A DNA stretch of 64,000 nucleotides, from positions 1-64,000 of the forward strand of contig CAWIGC010000026.1 of the NCBI GenBank assembly GCA_963835555.1, written 5' to 3'. The stretch is from Sulfopaludibacter sp963835555. Its GTDB lineage: Bacteria > Acidobacteriota > Terriglobia > Bryobacterales > Bryobacteraceae. Under the pieces are notes generated by a model that was not told where the DNA came from, made no database searches, and saw only the letters and a list, made by a program, of their open reading frames with translations. Below are positions 1 to 9,400 of the stretch, piece after piece (within the stretch, counting starts at the first letter, position 1; each line of letters starts with the position of its first letter). The position numbers and the translations under genes were made by a program.

Positions 1-63
1 GGATGTGTAAGCGTAGTAATACGTTGAGCTTACCGTTACTAATTGCCCGTTCGGCTTGACCAT
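1..63 (+). rRNA. 23S ribosomal RNA, 3' end (partial)
   Basis: The first bases match the conserved 3' terminus of bacterial 23S rRNA: a GTGTAAGCG.AGTAATACGTTGAGCT block, then ACTAATTGCCCGTTCGGCTTGACC. The gene enters from outside the window. The 3' end is placed from the usual GGCTTGACC ending and may be off by a few bases. The 5S gene follows on the same strand after a spacer of about 117 bases with no tRNA, so this is the tail of an rrn operon. Confidence 0.85.
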
Positions 64-180
64 AAAATTTACTGCGTACACACCGGTCGAACGCAACCAT
101 TCTTTCCGCTTACTGTGTTTCAAGCCCGTCAATATTCAGAAGTCAGAGGCGCCCCCAGAGGCCCTCTGATGTCGCCAGTT

Positions 181-298
181 TCTGGGTGACCATAGCGAGA
201 GGGACCCACCCGTTCCCATCCCGAACACGGCAGTTAAGCCTCTCAGCCCCGATGGTACTGCATAGGCAACTATGTGGGAGAGTAGGAAGTTGCCCGGT
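181..298 (+). rRNA. 5S ribosomal RNA
   Basis: This carries the universal 5S core: CCATAGCG near the 5' end, CCCGTTCCCATCCCGAACACGG, AGTTAAGCC, and GATGGTACT, ending in GGGAGAGTAGGAAG. The terminal helix pairs CTGGG near 182 with CCCGG near 293-297, which fixes the ends to within a base or two. Length is about 118 nt, normal for the family. It is the last gene of the rrn operon. Confidence 0.95.
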
Positions 299-308
299 TT
301 ATTTATCC

Positions 309-336
309 AAAGCCCGATCCCGCGATCGGGCTTTTG
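309..336 (+). terminator. Intrinsic terminator of the rrn operon
   Basis: AGCCCGATC at 311-319 pairs with GATCGGGCT at 324-332 around a four-base loop and is followed by a short T run. It sits directly after 5S. Confidence 0.85.
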
Positions 337-402
337 TGCGTTTTCGCTCACGGATCGGGCGGTTTCCGTGTTCTCCCCTGCACCATTGTCTCTGCCCTTC
401 GT

Positions 403-431
403 TTGCCGCCAGCCCCATCTCATGCTATAGT
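403..431 (+). promoter_or_regulatory. Sigma-70-type promoter for the RRM gene
   Basis: TTGCCG at 403-408 and TATAGT at 426-431 are separated by exactly 17 bases. This predicts a 5' leader of about 105 nt before the GTG at 544. Genes for cold-inducible RNA-binding proteins often have long leaders, but no structural element was proven here. Confidence 0.5.
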
Positions 432-543
432 CTAATCGCGTTTGATAGCTTCCGCGAGTCCGTGAGTGTACCCAGCGACGGCACCGTCGTTCTGCTAGCT
501 TCCTCCCCGATGAGCCCGCTTTCAAATTGTTTGGAGGATTTGA

Positions 544-939
544 GTGAAGAATATTTTCGTCGGTAACTTGGATTTCAACGCCACCGAGGAGTCTGTCCGT
601 AGTCTCTTCGAACGATACGGCGCCGTCAATAGCGCCAGGATAATGACCGATCGCGACACCGGGCGTTCCCGTGGGTTCGCGTTCGTGGAAATGGAGAATG
701 AGTCGGAAGCGGACCAGGCCATTCAAGCGCTCAATGGCTACACTCTGGATGGACGCGCACTGAACGTCAATGAAGCGCGGCCTAAACCGGATCGCGGTTT
801 TGGCGGCGGCGGCGGTGGCCGGTTCGGCGGTGGCGGCGGCGGTGGCCGGCCCGGTGGCGGTGGCGGTGGCGGCGGCGGTGGCCGGCGTCCGGGCGGTGGC
901 GGTGGCGGTGGCGGCGGACGTCGCGAACCTCGCTGGTAA
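544..939 (+). CDS. Glycine-rich RRM RNA-binding protein
   Basis: 131 residues: one RNA recognition motif followed by a glycine tail. RNP2 is IFVGNL at residues 4-9 and RNP1 is RGFAFVEM at 43-50, both intact with the aromatic positions needed to stack on RNA. From about residue 84 the protein is almost only Gly and Arg (GGGGGRFGGG-type runs), like the cyanobacterial/plant cold-inducible Rbp and GRP families. The start is GTG 544 because GGAGG lies at 533-537; no ATG is better placed. It probably binds single-stranded RNA in the cytoplasm as a chaperone or post-transcriptional regulator, possibly in the cold (inference from family). A bidirectional terminator follows at 951. Confidence 0.93.
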   Translation: MKNIFVGNLDFNATEESVRSLFERYGAVNSARIMTDRDTGRSRGFAFVEMENESEADQAIQALNGYTLDGRALNVNEARPKPDRGFGGGGGGRFGGGGGGGRPGGGGGGGGGGRRPGGGGGGGGGRREPRW

Positions 940-950
940 CTAGGAACTTG

Positions 951-992
951 AAAAGCCCGGGCGCAGCCTGCTCCCGGGCTTTTTGTTTTTTC
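951..992. terminator. Bidirectional intrinsic terminator
   Basis: AGCCCGGG (954-961) pairs with CCCGGGCT (973-980) around an 11-base loop. T runs follow on the plus side (TTTTTGTTTTTT) and AAAA precedes on the other side. It can end both the RRM transcript and the rpoD transcript arriving from the right. Confidence 0.85.
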
Positions 993-1023
993 GAGGTGCT
1001 GCGCAGGCGGGATGCCGGGGATC

Positions 1024-2712
<1,689 letters not shown>

Positions 2713-2798
2713 TGAAGCCCCGTACCCCCCGAATGGTACGTTACATAATCCAGATCATTGTACACCACGACACGTAGCACATTTCGGTCACCGGAATA

Positions 2799-4538
2799 TC
2801 ATGCTCGCTCCCTCGTGTCGCGCTCCAAAGTTTGCAGTTCGCCGGTGGCCTGCAACGCGTCTTCCCAGCGTCCCCCGCGCTCGGCTTCCTTGATTTTCAA
2901 CTTCAAGAGCCGGCGCAGTTCTTCGTTGTGAGACCTGCGCATGCTGGCCACCGCCGCCAGCACCTCTTCGCGCGATGCCTGCCCGTCGCCGGTCAGAACC
3001 GCTTCCGCCAGCAGATGCTGATCGTCAGCTTCCAGCCGGGCATATAAATCGTCGAAGCTGATTCGCCCGCCTCCATCGTGCAACGCGAACAACGCCTGAA
3101 AAATACGCTCCGACGGAAAGCTGTGGGCGGCATCGAAGCTTTTCAACACTTCGAGCACTTCGTCGCGAATGGCCTCATCGTCGAGAAGCGCCTGCAGCAG
3201 GATGCGCTCGTCGTGCCGCAACACCACCTTCTGGCGCGCAAACGTCTTTTCCTGACCGTTGACCACCGCCTTCCGGAAACTGTCGAGCACCAGCCCGCGG
3301 TCCACGCCGATGTACCCGGCCAGGTCGTTGGCGACGGTTACGCGCTCCAGGCGGTCGGAAATCCGGTTCACGGCGGGAAGCAGGAATTTCAGGACCGATA
3401 CCAGGCCTTCGCTGGTGTGGACGTCGAAGCGAGCCCGCGCGCGGTCCGCCAGCCAGTGAAAGTACCCTTTCGCCTGGCGCAGTTTTTCCGCATAGGCTTC
3501 CGCGCCATGCTCCTTGCAATATTCGTCGGGATCCAGGCCGCCATCCAGTTCCAGAATCCGTACCTGCATGCCTTCCTGCAACAGAGCGTCGATGCGTTTT
3601 TCGGTGGCGTTGGCGCCGGCCGGATCCGGGTCGAAATTCATCACCATGTGGCGCGAGTGCCGCGCCAGGGCCTGGATCTGGTCGCTGGTCAGCGATGTCC
3701 CGCAACTCGCCACCACTCCCGGAAAGCCCGCTGCGGAAACGCCGATCGCGTCCATGTAGCCTTCCACCAGGATCACGCGGTCTTCCTTGCGAATGGCCTC
3801 CTTGGCGCGATGCAGGTTGTATAGCACCCGGCTCTTCTTATAGATCGGGGTCTCCGGCGAATTCAAATATTTCGGCTCGTCGTCCGCCGCCAGCGCACGG
3901 CCGCCAAACGCGATGATCCGGCCCGATTCGTCGTGAATCGGAAACATCAGCCGGTTGCGGAACCGGTCGTACATGCTGCCGTCCTGACGTTTGCCCACGA
4001 GACCCGACTCTTCCACCAGCGCCGCTGAAAAATCCTGCGATTCCAACGTCCGCATCAGGGCGCGGCCGGCGCGGTCGGAGTAGCCCAATCCGAATTGCTC
4101 GATGGTCTCCGCCGCCACGCCGCGCCGGGCCAGGTATGCGCGCGCCGCCTCGCCGGGGGCGCTCTTCAGATTGGCCTGAAAATTCTCCTGCGCCAGCTCA
4201 TGCATCCGCAAAATCGCCCCGCGCCGGCGCGAATCCTCATCGGAGTAATTGCCCCGCTTGGGCATAGCGATGCCGCAGCGGTCCGCCAGAACCTTCAAAG
4301 CTTCGTAGAAGCTGATGCCCTGCGTCTCCTGAACGAACTTGAAGACGTCTCCTCCGGCGCCGCATGAAAAGCACTTGTAGAACTGATGCACCACGTGCAC
4401 CGTGAAGGAGGGCTTCTTCTCATTGTGGAACGGGCACAGGCCCATATAGCGACTGGGCCCCGAAGGGCGGAGCCGTACATGCTCTCCGACGACATCGACG
4501 ATGTTGACGGCGCTCCTCACCTGGTCCCGGATATCCAT
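2799..4538 (-). CDS. dnaG: DNA primase DnaG
   Basis: 579 residues. It synthesises RNA primers for replication. The N-terminal zinc finger is seen as CPFHNEKKPSF then CFSCGAGG (CHC2 type). The Toprim core follows, with VILVEGYMD and the acidic FDPDPAGANA motif. The C-terminal helicase-binding region is more variable. I chose ATG 4538 (MDIRDQ...) rather than the upstream in-frame TTG at 4553, because AAAGGGG sits just before the ATG and DnaG proteins usually begin at this point. rpoD is downstream on the same strand. Confidence 0.96.
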   Translation of the reverse strand: MDIRDQVRSAVNIVDVVGEHVRLRPSGPSRYMGLCPFHNEKKPSFTVHVVHQFYKCFSCGAGGDVFKFVQETQGISFYEALKVLADRCGIAMPKRGNYSDEDSRRRGAILRMHELAQENFQANLKSAPGEAARAYLARRGVAAETIEQFGLGYSDRAGRALMRTLESQDFSAALVEESGLVGKRQDGSMYDRFRNRLMFPIHDESGRIIAFGGRALAADDEPKYLNSPETPIYKKSRVLYNLHRAKEAIRKEDRVILVEGYMDAIGVSAAGFPGVVASCGTSLTSDQIQALARHSRHMVMNFDPDPAGANATEKRIDALLQEGMQVRILELDGGLDPDEYCKEHGAEAYAEKLRQAKGYFHWLADRARARFDVHTSEGLVSVLKFLLPAVNRISDRLERVTVANDLAGYIGVDRGLVLDSFRKAVVNGQEKTFARQKVVLRHDERILLQALLDDEAIRDEVLEVLKSFDAAHSFPSERIFQALFALHDGGGRISFDDLYARLEADDQHLLAEAVLTGDGQASREEVLAAVASMRRSHNEELRRLLKLKIKEAERGGRWEDALQATGELQTLERDTRERA

Positions 4539-4676
4539 CTCGCCCCTTTCCAAACATTATCCCGCACCCCGCTGCCGATAACTTGTGCCAATGGGATACT
4601 CCTCTCCCCAGTTGATGCCTCGCCAATATCCGACGATATCTTGATCCATCCGCGAGGGGTCGCGATAAACTTCACC

Positions 4677-4907
4677 ATGCTACCGGCCTCCCTATTAGAT
4701 GACCTCAGCCCCTACGCCCGGGTAGCCACAGCTATCGCGCCTTTTCTCGCCGCCATCGTACTGCGCCTGATCTTCGGAAAGAACCGGGTGACGCAGATCC
4801 TGCTTTCCATCAGCACCACCTGGTTTGCCATCAATATTCTGCTGGCGCCCTATTCCGCCAGTATGCGGCGCGACCTGGACCATCTCTGGGTAATTGTTTC
4901 CCGCTAG
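4677..4907 (+). CDS. Small hypothetical membrane protein
   Basis: 76 residues from ATG 4677. The protein has two hydrophobic stretches, around IAPFLAAIVLRLIF and ILLSISTTWFAINILLAPY, so it is probably a two-helix inner-membrane protein. The same frame is open further upstream into the dnaG start region, but that part has no membrane character and overlaps the divergent promoter zone. The ribosome site is weak (GAGGGGTC about 20 bases upstream). It precedes tatA on the same strand by 67 bases. I do not recognise the family; it may be a small accessory protein or unrelated to Tat. Confidence 0.5.
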   Translation: MLPASLLDDLSPYARVATAIAPFLAAIVLRLIFGKNRVTQILLSISTTWFAINILLAPYSASMRRDLDHLWVIVSR

Positions 4908-4974
4908 CCACGACGCGGACAAGGGGTTGGCGGAAGCCGGCCGGAATTCGATACAATACAAACGTAAGGAGGCC

Positions 4975-5253
4975 ATGATGGACCCCGTATTATCTGCTGG
5001 TATCGCCGGCCTGGGCGCACCCGAGCTGATCGTCATCGCCTTAATTGCCGTGTTGTTGTTCGGCGGCAAGAAGGTAGGCGAGTTGGGCAAAGGACTTGGT
5101 GAAGGCATCAAGAACTTCAAGACTGCCATCAAAAGCGACGAAGAAAAGGTCGAGGAACAGCGCGAGGCTCTGAGACGCGAAGAGGAGCGGCTGGCTGCCA
5201 AAAAGCAGGCACTCGAAGACGAAGCGAGGCTCGAAGCGAAGAAGCAAGCATAG
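4975..5253 (+). CDS. tatA: Sec-independent translocase subunit TatA
   Basis: 92 residues. TatA multimers form the pore that exports folded proteins with twin-arginine signals. The N-terminal transmembrane helix (LGAPELIVIALIAVLLFGGK) is followed by the hallmark FGGKKVGELGKGLGEGIKNFK hinge and amphipathic helix, then a charged Glu/Lys-rich tail. TAAGGAGG at 4965-4972 points to ATG 4975 (or the adjacent ATG 4978). A TACAAT -10 lies at 4952-4957. tatC is not nearby, so the gene stands alone. A shared terminator with HU follows. Confidence 0.95.
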   Translation: MMDPVLSAGIAGLGAPELIVIALIAVLLFGGKKVGELGKGLGEGIKNFKTAIKSDEEKVEEQREALRREEERLAAKKQALEDEARLEAKKQA

Positions 5254-5316
5254 ACTTCCTGAAACTGCCCGCAGGTTGTGCAGCGTTCATCAGCTTCAAA
5301 ATTCCGATCACTAACA

Positions 5317-5360
5317 AAAACCCCGCGACGGCCCATCCGGACCTTGCGGGGTTTTGATTT
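5317..5360. terminator. Bidirectional terminator between tatA and HU
   Basis: AAAACCCCGC (5317-5326) pairs with GCGGGGTTTT (5345-5354) around a loop containing CATCCGG. T and A runs flank both sides, suiting the two convergent genes. Confidence 0.85.
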
Positions 5361-5380
5361 TCCACCGATGCGCGAAGATG

Positions 5381-5683
5381 CTATTTCTTTTTTGGCGGGA
5401 CGATCGCATCCTTCGCGGCTTTCGCCACGCGGAACTTTACTACCTTTTTGGCGGGGATCTTGATCGCCTCGCCCGTTGCCGGATTACGTCCGATGCGGGC
5501 TTTGCGGTCGACGCGTACCAGGCGGCCGATTCCGGGCAGCACGAACACACCGTTCTTCTTCACTTCCGCAATCGCCAGGCCGGCGAGCGTTTCGAGGAAG
5601 CCGCGTGCGGTTTTGTTATTGACTTCGTTGCCTTCTGCCAGCGATCGAACCAGTTGCGTCTGGGTCATTCTTTGATTCGCCAT
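5381..5683 (-). CDS. HU-family DNA-binding protein
   Basis: 100 residues. HU dimers bend and compact DNA. The family is seen as MTQTQLVRSLAEGNEV at the start, then the beta-arm signature GIGRLVRVDRKARIGRNPATGE near residues 50-70, and a Lys-rich C-terminus ending PPKKK. ATG 5683 is preceded by AAGGAGAG. The same frame is open upstream to 5881 but without a ribosome site, so the long version is not supported. A near-consensus promoter lies at 5757-5785. Confidence 0.94.
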   Translation of the reverse strand: MANQRMTQTQLVRSLAEGNEVNNKTARGFLETLAGLAIAEVKKNGVFVLPGIGRLVRVDRKARIGRNPATGEAIKIPAKKVVKFRVAKAAKDAIVPPKKK

Positions 5684-5756
5684 ATCTCTCCTTAGTTGAA
5701 TTTCTCCATCGAACAGGCCTGAATGCGGCCTTTCTGCGGGGCTGCAAACGATATCA

Positions 5757-5785
5757 ATCATAAGGGAAGGCCCGGTTGATGTAAA
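5757..5785 (-). promoter_or_regulatory. Promoter of the HU gene
   Basis: On the minus strand TTTACA (5785-5780) and TATGAT (5762-5757) are separated by exactly 17 bases, one of the best sigma-70 promoters in the window, in keeping with high expression of HU. The predicted leader is about 65 nt. Confidence 0.75.
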
Positions 5786-5852
5786 GGGAATTGCCCGGAA
5801 AAAGGCCCATTTTACGGGTTTTTTTCGCATGGACCGCGTCGAAAGGGCCGTT

Positions 5853-6575
5853 TTACGCTGGTTTGACGAATCCCACCGCACTTCCCCACTGCAATTCCCC
5901 GCTGGAAAAGGGCGCCGCGACCTTGTTCTTCACAGTCCGAAAGCGCACGCCGCCGGACGCCGGTTCCAGAAAGACACGTACTGCGGCGTACAGCTTCAGC
6001 CCCGGGCCCCCGGCGCTTACTTCGTTTTCGCCGCCGCGCGTTTGATTGAGAAACAGGATTACCGCGCCCGTCCTGGCGGCCGCTGCCAATTTTCGTAGAC
6101 CTGACGCCAGCACCCGGCTCTGCATTCCAGCGCCGCCCTCGCCCAGAGAAGTTTCCAGCTCGATACGCGGAACCAGTGCTGCCGCGGAATCCACCACCAC
6201 CAGATCCACCGCGCCGGACATCGCCAGTTGACGCGTGACCTCCAAAGCCTCTTCCGCGGATTCCGGCTGCCCCACGGGAAGCGCCTCCAGGTTTACAAAG
6301 AGTTTTGCCGCATAGGCCGCATCAAAGGTGTGGTCGGCATCGATCCACGCGGCCGGCGAGCCGGCCTGCTGCGCGTGCGCCACAATCTGCAAGGCCAGGG
6401 TGGTCTTTCCGGAGCCCGAAGGACCGAATAGCTCGACAATGCTGCCCCGCGGCAGTCCGCCAACGCCGAGAGACAGATCCAGCGGCGGAAATCCCGTTGC
6501 GATCGCTCCTGGCGTGCGGCTCTGCATGCGCGCAAGCTTCAGCCGGATGGCGCGCTGACGTTGCTCCTCGCTCAT
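5853..6575 (-). CDS. Short RecA paralogue
   Basis: 240 residues, clearly homologous to the RecA ATPase core but much shorter than RecA (356 residues next door). Walker A is GPSGSGKT at about residue 50, Walker B is DLVVVDSAAALVPR, and LNQTR marks the start of loop L2. L2 is cut short: the segment EKIGVMFGNPETTTGG of RecA is replaced by about nine residues. The catalytic Glu of RecA (FIDVEH) is Asp here (WIDADH). The C-terminal domain of RecA is missing. It starts 37 bases after the recA stop, so the two are probably co-transcribed. It resembles ImuA/SulA-type RecA-like proteins that help translesion polymerases, but no imuB or dnaE2 lies nearby. A role modulating RecA filaments is inference. 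Confidence 0.88.
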   Translation of the reverse strand: MSEEQRQRAIRLKLARMQSRTPGAIATGFPPLDLSLGVGGLPRGSIVELFGPSGSGKTTLALQIVAHAQQAGSPAAWIDADHTFDAAYAAKLFVNLEALPVGQPESAEEALEVTRQLAMSGAVDLVVVDSAAALVPRIELETSLGEGGAGMQSRVLASGLRKLAAAARTGAVILFLNQTRGGENEVSAGGPGLKLYAAVRVFLEPASGGVRFRTVKNKVAAPFSSGELQWGSAVGFVKPA

Positions 6576-6612
6576 GTCCTGGATGGGCCGGATGTCCGGG
6601 TTCTATCGCGCG

Positions 6613-7683
6613 CTACCGCTTGCCCTGCGCGGCTTTCGAAGGTGGTCCAACGGGCACAGGTTCCGCCGCGGGGATGGGTTGCTCCGGCTTGATCAGCCCG
6701 AGCGCTTTGCGGAGTTCGGTATCGATATTTCCGCGAATATCCTGGTTGTCCTTGAGGAACTGCCGCGCCGTTTCGCGTCCTTGCCCGATGCGGTCGCCTT
6801 TATAGCTGAACCACGATCCGCTCTTCTCTACGATGTTCTGGGCTACCCCGAGATCCAGCAGGTCGCCTTCCTTGGATACGCCTTCGCCATAGATCAGGTC
6901 GAACTCGGCTTCGCGGAAGGGCGATGCCACCTTGTTCTTTACGACTTTGACCTTAGTGCGATTTCCCACTACCACGTCGCCGTCCTTAATGGCCGCGATG
7001 CGCCGGATGTCCAGGCGCACCGACGCATAAAACTTCAGTGCGCGTCCGCCTGTGGTGGTTTCCGGATTGCCGAACATCACCCCGATCTTTTCGCGAATCT
7101 GGTTGATGAAAATCAGGCAAGTGCGCGATTTCGAAACCACTCCGGTGAGCTTGCGCAACGCCTGCGACATTAACCGGGCCTGCACGCCCATGTGGCTGTC
7201 GCCCATCTCACCGTCGAGTTCGGCTTTCGGAACCAGGGCCGCCACGGAATCCACGACCAGAACGTCGATCTGTCCCGAGCCGGTCAGGGTGTTGGTGATT
7301 TCCAGGGCCTGTTCTCCGTAATCCGGCTGCGAAACCAGCAGATTGTCGATATCGACGCCGAGTTTCCTGGCGTACACCGGATCCAGCGCGTGCTCCACAT
7401 CGATGAAGGCCGCAATCCCGCCCTTCTTCTGGGCCTCGGCGATGACTTGCAGCGCGATGGTCGTCTTGCCCGAAGATTCCGGCCCGAAGATTTCGACCAC
7501 GCGGCCGCGAGGCAGGCCGCCCACACCCAGGGCGGCATCCAGGGAAATGGACCCCGTCGAAATCACCGAAACCGGTACGATGGCATCCTTCGAGCCGAGC
7601 CGCAGGATCGAACCCTTGCCGAACTGCTTTTCAATCTGGCTGAGGGCCAGGTCTAATGCGCGCGCGCGTTCTTTCTCGTCCAT
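6613..7683 (-). CDS. recA: Recombinase RecA
   Basis: 356 residues, full length. RecA forms filaments on single-stranded DNA, drives strand exchange and triggers LexA cleavage. Walker A is GPESSGKT (67-74), the catalytic Glu is E97 in FIDVEHALDP, Walker B is IDVLVVDSVAALVP, and loop L2 is intact (NQIREKIGVMFGNPETTTGG). The C-terminal domain ends in a Pro/Lys-rich tail. AGGAG lies just before ATG 7683. A TACAAT -10 candidate on the minus strand (7726-7721) lies upstream, but I could not recognise a LexA box. A short RecA paralogue follows in the same direction. Confidence 0.98.
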   Translation of the reverse strand: MDEKERARALDLALSQIEKQFGKGSILRLGSKDAIVPVSVISTGSISLDAALGVGGLPRGRVVEIFGPESSGKTTIALQVIAEAQKKGGIAAFIDVEHALDPVYARKLGVDIDNLLVSQPDYGEQALEITNTLTGSGQIDVLVVDSVAALVPKAELDGEMGDSHMGVQARLMSQALRKLTGVVSKSRTCLIFINQIREKIGVMFGNPETTTGGRALKFYASVRLDIRRIAAIKDGDVVVGNRTKVKVVKNKVASPFREAEFDLIYGEGVSKEGDLLDLGVAQNIVEKSGSWFSYKGDRIGQGRETARQFLKDNQDIRGNIDTELRKALGLIKPEQPIPAAEPVPVGPPSKAAQGKR

Positions 7684-7740
7684 GGTGGGAAAAGACTCCT
7701 GGAAGATGCGGTGAAAATCTATTGTAACAGCCGGGACCGC

Positions 7741-7762
7741 TATAATTGACTAGAGGATCTCT
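7741..7762 (+). promoter_or_regulatory. -10 element and ribosome site of the 7763 gene
   Basis: A perfect TATAAT at 7741-7746 lies 16 bases before ATG 7763, with GAGGA at 7753-7757 as ribosome site. No good -35 was found at normal spacing. The element lies back to back with the recA promoter region. Confidence 0.5.
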
Positions 7763-8383
7763 ATGCTGGTTCGTGTCCTGTTTTTTGGCGCCTTGCTTGC
7801 GCTGGCCGCGTCGCCGGCAGCGAAAAAGACTACCGCCACATCTACCGGCGATAACGATGACCTGACCCTCACCGCAACGCTGCACACCGATCCCGCCGAC
7901 ATCAAGGACATGGTGGGTTCGGACCTGGGCGGCAACTACATCGTCGCCGAGATCAAAGTCCAGCCGAAGTACGGAAAGACGGTGAACATCCAGCGGGATG
8001 ATTTTCTGCTGCGCTGTTTCGATGGCAACGATACCAGCCGTCCCTTCGTCGGCAGCCAGATCGCCGACCAGAGCACTCTGGTGGTGGGGAAAGTGATGGA
8101 TGGCGAGGGGAAGAAGGCCAAGCCGCGGCTGACGCTCGGCGGCATGGGCGGATCTACCGGCCCCACCACCCAATACGACAACGCTCCGGCCAAGGTCAAA
8201 GAAAACCATGACGCCAATATGGCCGAACTGGAAAAGACCCTGGACGCCAAAATGCTGCCGGAGCAGAAGACCGACAAGCCGGCGTCCGGCCTGCTCTACT
8301 TCGCCATAGAGAAGCGCAAGCTCAAAGACATGCAACTGGAGTACGGTCCCAAAGAAAGCCGCATCGAACTTCACTTCAAGTAG
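7763..8383 (+). CDS. Secreted protein of unknown function
   Basis: 206 residues. The first 20 residues (MLVRVLFFGALLALAASPAA) form a signal peptide, so the protein is probably periplasmic. The middle (LTLTATLHTDP..DIKDMVGSDLGGNYIVAEIKVQPK) looks like a beta-rich domain, followed by a Gly-rich segment (LTLGGMGGSTGPTT) and a charged helical part. The end has LLYFAIEKRKLKDMQLEYG, which resembles domains of exported proteins that describe additive effects on secondary proteins, but I cannot name the family. It is divergent from recA and convergent with the radical SAM gene, with 12 bases between the stops. Confidence 0.75.
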   Translation: MLVRVLFFGALLALAASPAAKKTTATSTGDNDDLTLTATLHTDPADIKDMVGSDLGGNYIVAEIKVQPKYGKTVNIQRDDFLLRCFDGNDTSRPFVGSQIADQSTLVVGKVMDGEGKKAKPRLTLGGMGGSTGPTTQYDNAPAKVKENHDANMAELEKTLDAKMLPEQKTDKPASGLLYFAIEKRKLKDMQLEYGPKESRIELHFK

Positions 8384-8395
8384 GGTAGGGCGAGC

Positions 8396-9382
8396 CTAAG
8401 AACTCAAGGCTACCAGTTCGGTTTCCGCCGCTTCTTCGGCCATCATCTCGTACAAATTGACAAACATCCGGTCGGACTCACGCACTTTCCTCAGCGTCTC
8501 CCGGTACAGATCGCGGAACGCCGATGCGTGCCGCCGTTTCCAGTCCGACGCCATTTCGGCCAGCGTACCGGTGTGCAGGGAGCCGAAGGCAAACGCCCGC
8601 GGGAAGCCGTAGCGCAGCGGCGCCACGGTGCCATCGTCCTCAATCACCAGAGGCGAAACCATCCCTTCGAAGTCGCCGGGCGCGTCCGGCAACTGGTAGC
8701 GGCTGAGTGAATCCAGGTGAATCATCAGCTTGTCCCGGTGCAGTTCGCGCAGATACTCTACCATCATCCAGGCGGCCCCCATTTGGCGGGCGGGCAGCGT
8801 CTGCCCTCGCAGGTCCGAGCAGGCGCGGCCGAACTGCTCCAACGGATGGACCTGGAGCATCAATGCGCCCTGCGCCACGGCGAAGTTCGCGGCCCATTTC
8901 AGATCGTGCAGGTTTTCCTGGGTCAGGGTAAATACGAAGGCGAACGGAATACGCGACTGGCGCACCAGTTCCAGACCGTCCGCCATTTGCTGGAAGGCGC
9001 GCTGCGAGCCGCGAATGCGGTTGTGGCGCTCGGGCATGCCATCGAGGCTGATGGCCATCATGTCCACCAGTCCGCGAAGTTCGTCCACCTTGCGCGGCGT
9101 GATCACGGTGCCATTGGTCACCAGCGTGGTGATCATTTTGTGCCGACGGGCCTCACGGCAAAGCGGTGCGAGTTGCGAATACAGTAGCGGCTCGCCGCCG
9201 GAGACGCTGAGTACGTTGTAGCCCAGGCGCGCGGCATCGCGCACGGCCTGGAAAAGCGGCGAGGCGCCCAGTTCGCCCCGCTCCTGGGGACCGGATGACG
9301 AATAGCAGTGAAGACAGCGCAGGTTGCACAGGCGGGTCGGATGAATTTGCAGGATGCGGACATCTGGGCCAGTGAGGGTCAT
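8396..9382 (-). CDS. Radical SAM protein, uncharacterised
   Basis: 328 residues. The 4Fe-4S/SAM motif is CNLRCLHC at residues 18-25 (CxxxCxxC), followed by the SAM-binding SVSGGEPLLY near 60 and the AISLDG motif near 110. The layout matches the PqqE/MoaA-like radical SAM/SPASM branch. The C-terminal segment EDDGTVAPLRYG has the usual SPASM context but lacks its cysteine (Leu or Tyr in place), so auxiliary clusters are probably absent or reduced. A small gene with a strong ribosome site (9401-9724) ends 18 bases upstream on the same strand. The arrangement suggests a peptide- or protein-modifying pair; substrate and product are unknown. The stop codon lies 12 bases from that of the convergent gene at 7763. 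Confidence 0.88.
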   Translation of the reverse strand: MTLTGPDVRILQIHPTRLCNLRCLHCYSSSGPQERGELGASPLFQAVRDAARLGYNVLSVSGGEPLLYSQLAPLCREARRHKMITTLVTNGTVITPRKVDELRGLVDMMAISLDGMPERHNRIRGSQRAFQQMADGLELVRQSRIPFAFVFTLTQENLHDLKWAANFAVAQGALMLQVHPLEQFGRACSDLRGQTLPARQMGAAWMMVEYLRELHRDKLMIHLDSLSRYQLPDAPGDFEGMVSPLVIEDDGTVAPLRYGFPRAFAFGSLHTGTLAEMASDWKRRHASAFRDLYRETLRKVRESDRMFVNLYEMMAEEAAETELVALSS

Positions 9383-9400
9383 CGGGTCTCCTTGTTTTAG

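Noticed and set aside
820..935. A repeat array in the glycine tract of the RRM gene as a CRISPR or microsatellite element
   Set aside because: The repeats are in-frame glycine codons of a normal glycine-rich RNA-binding protein; there are no spacers.
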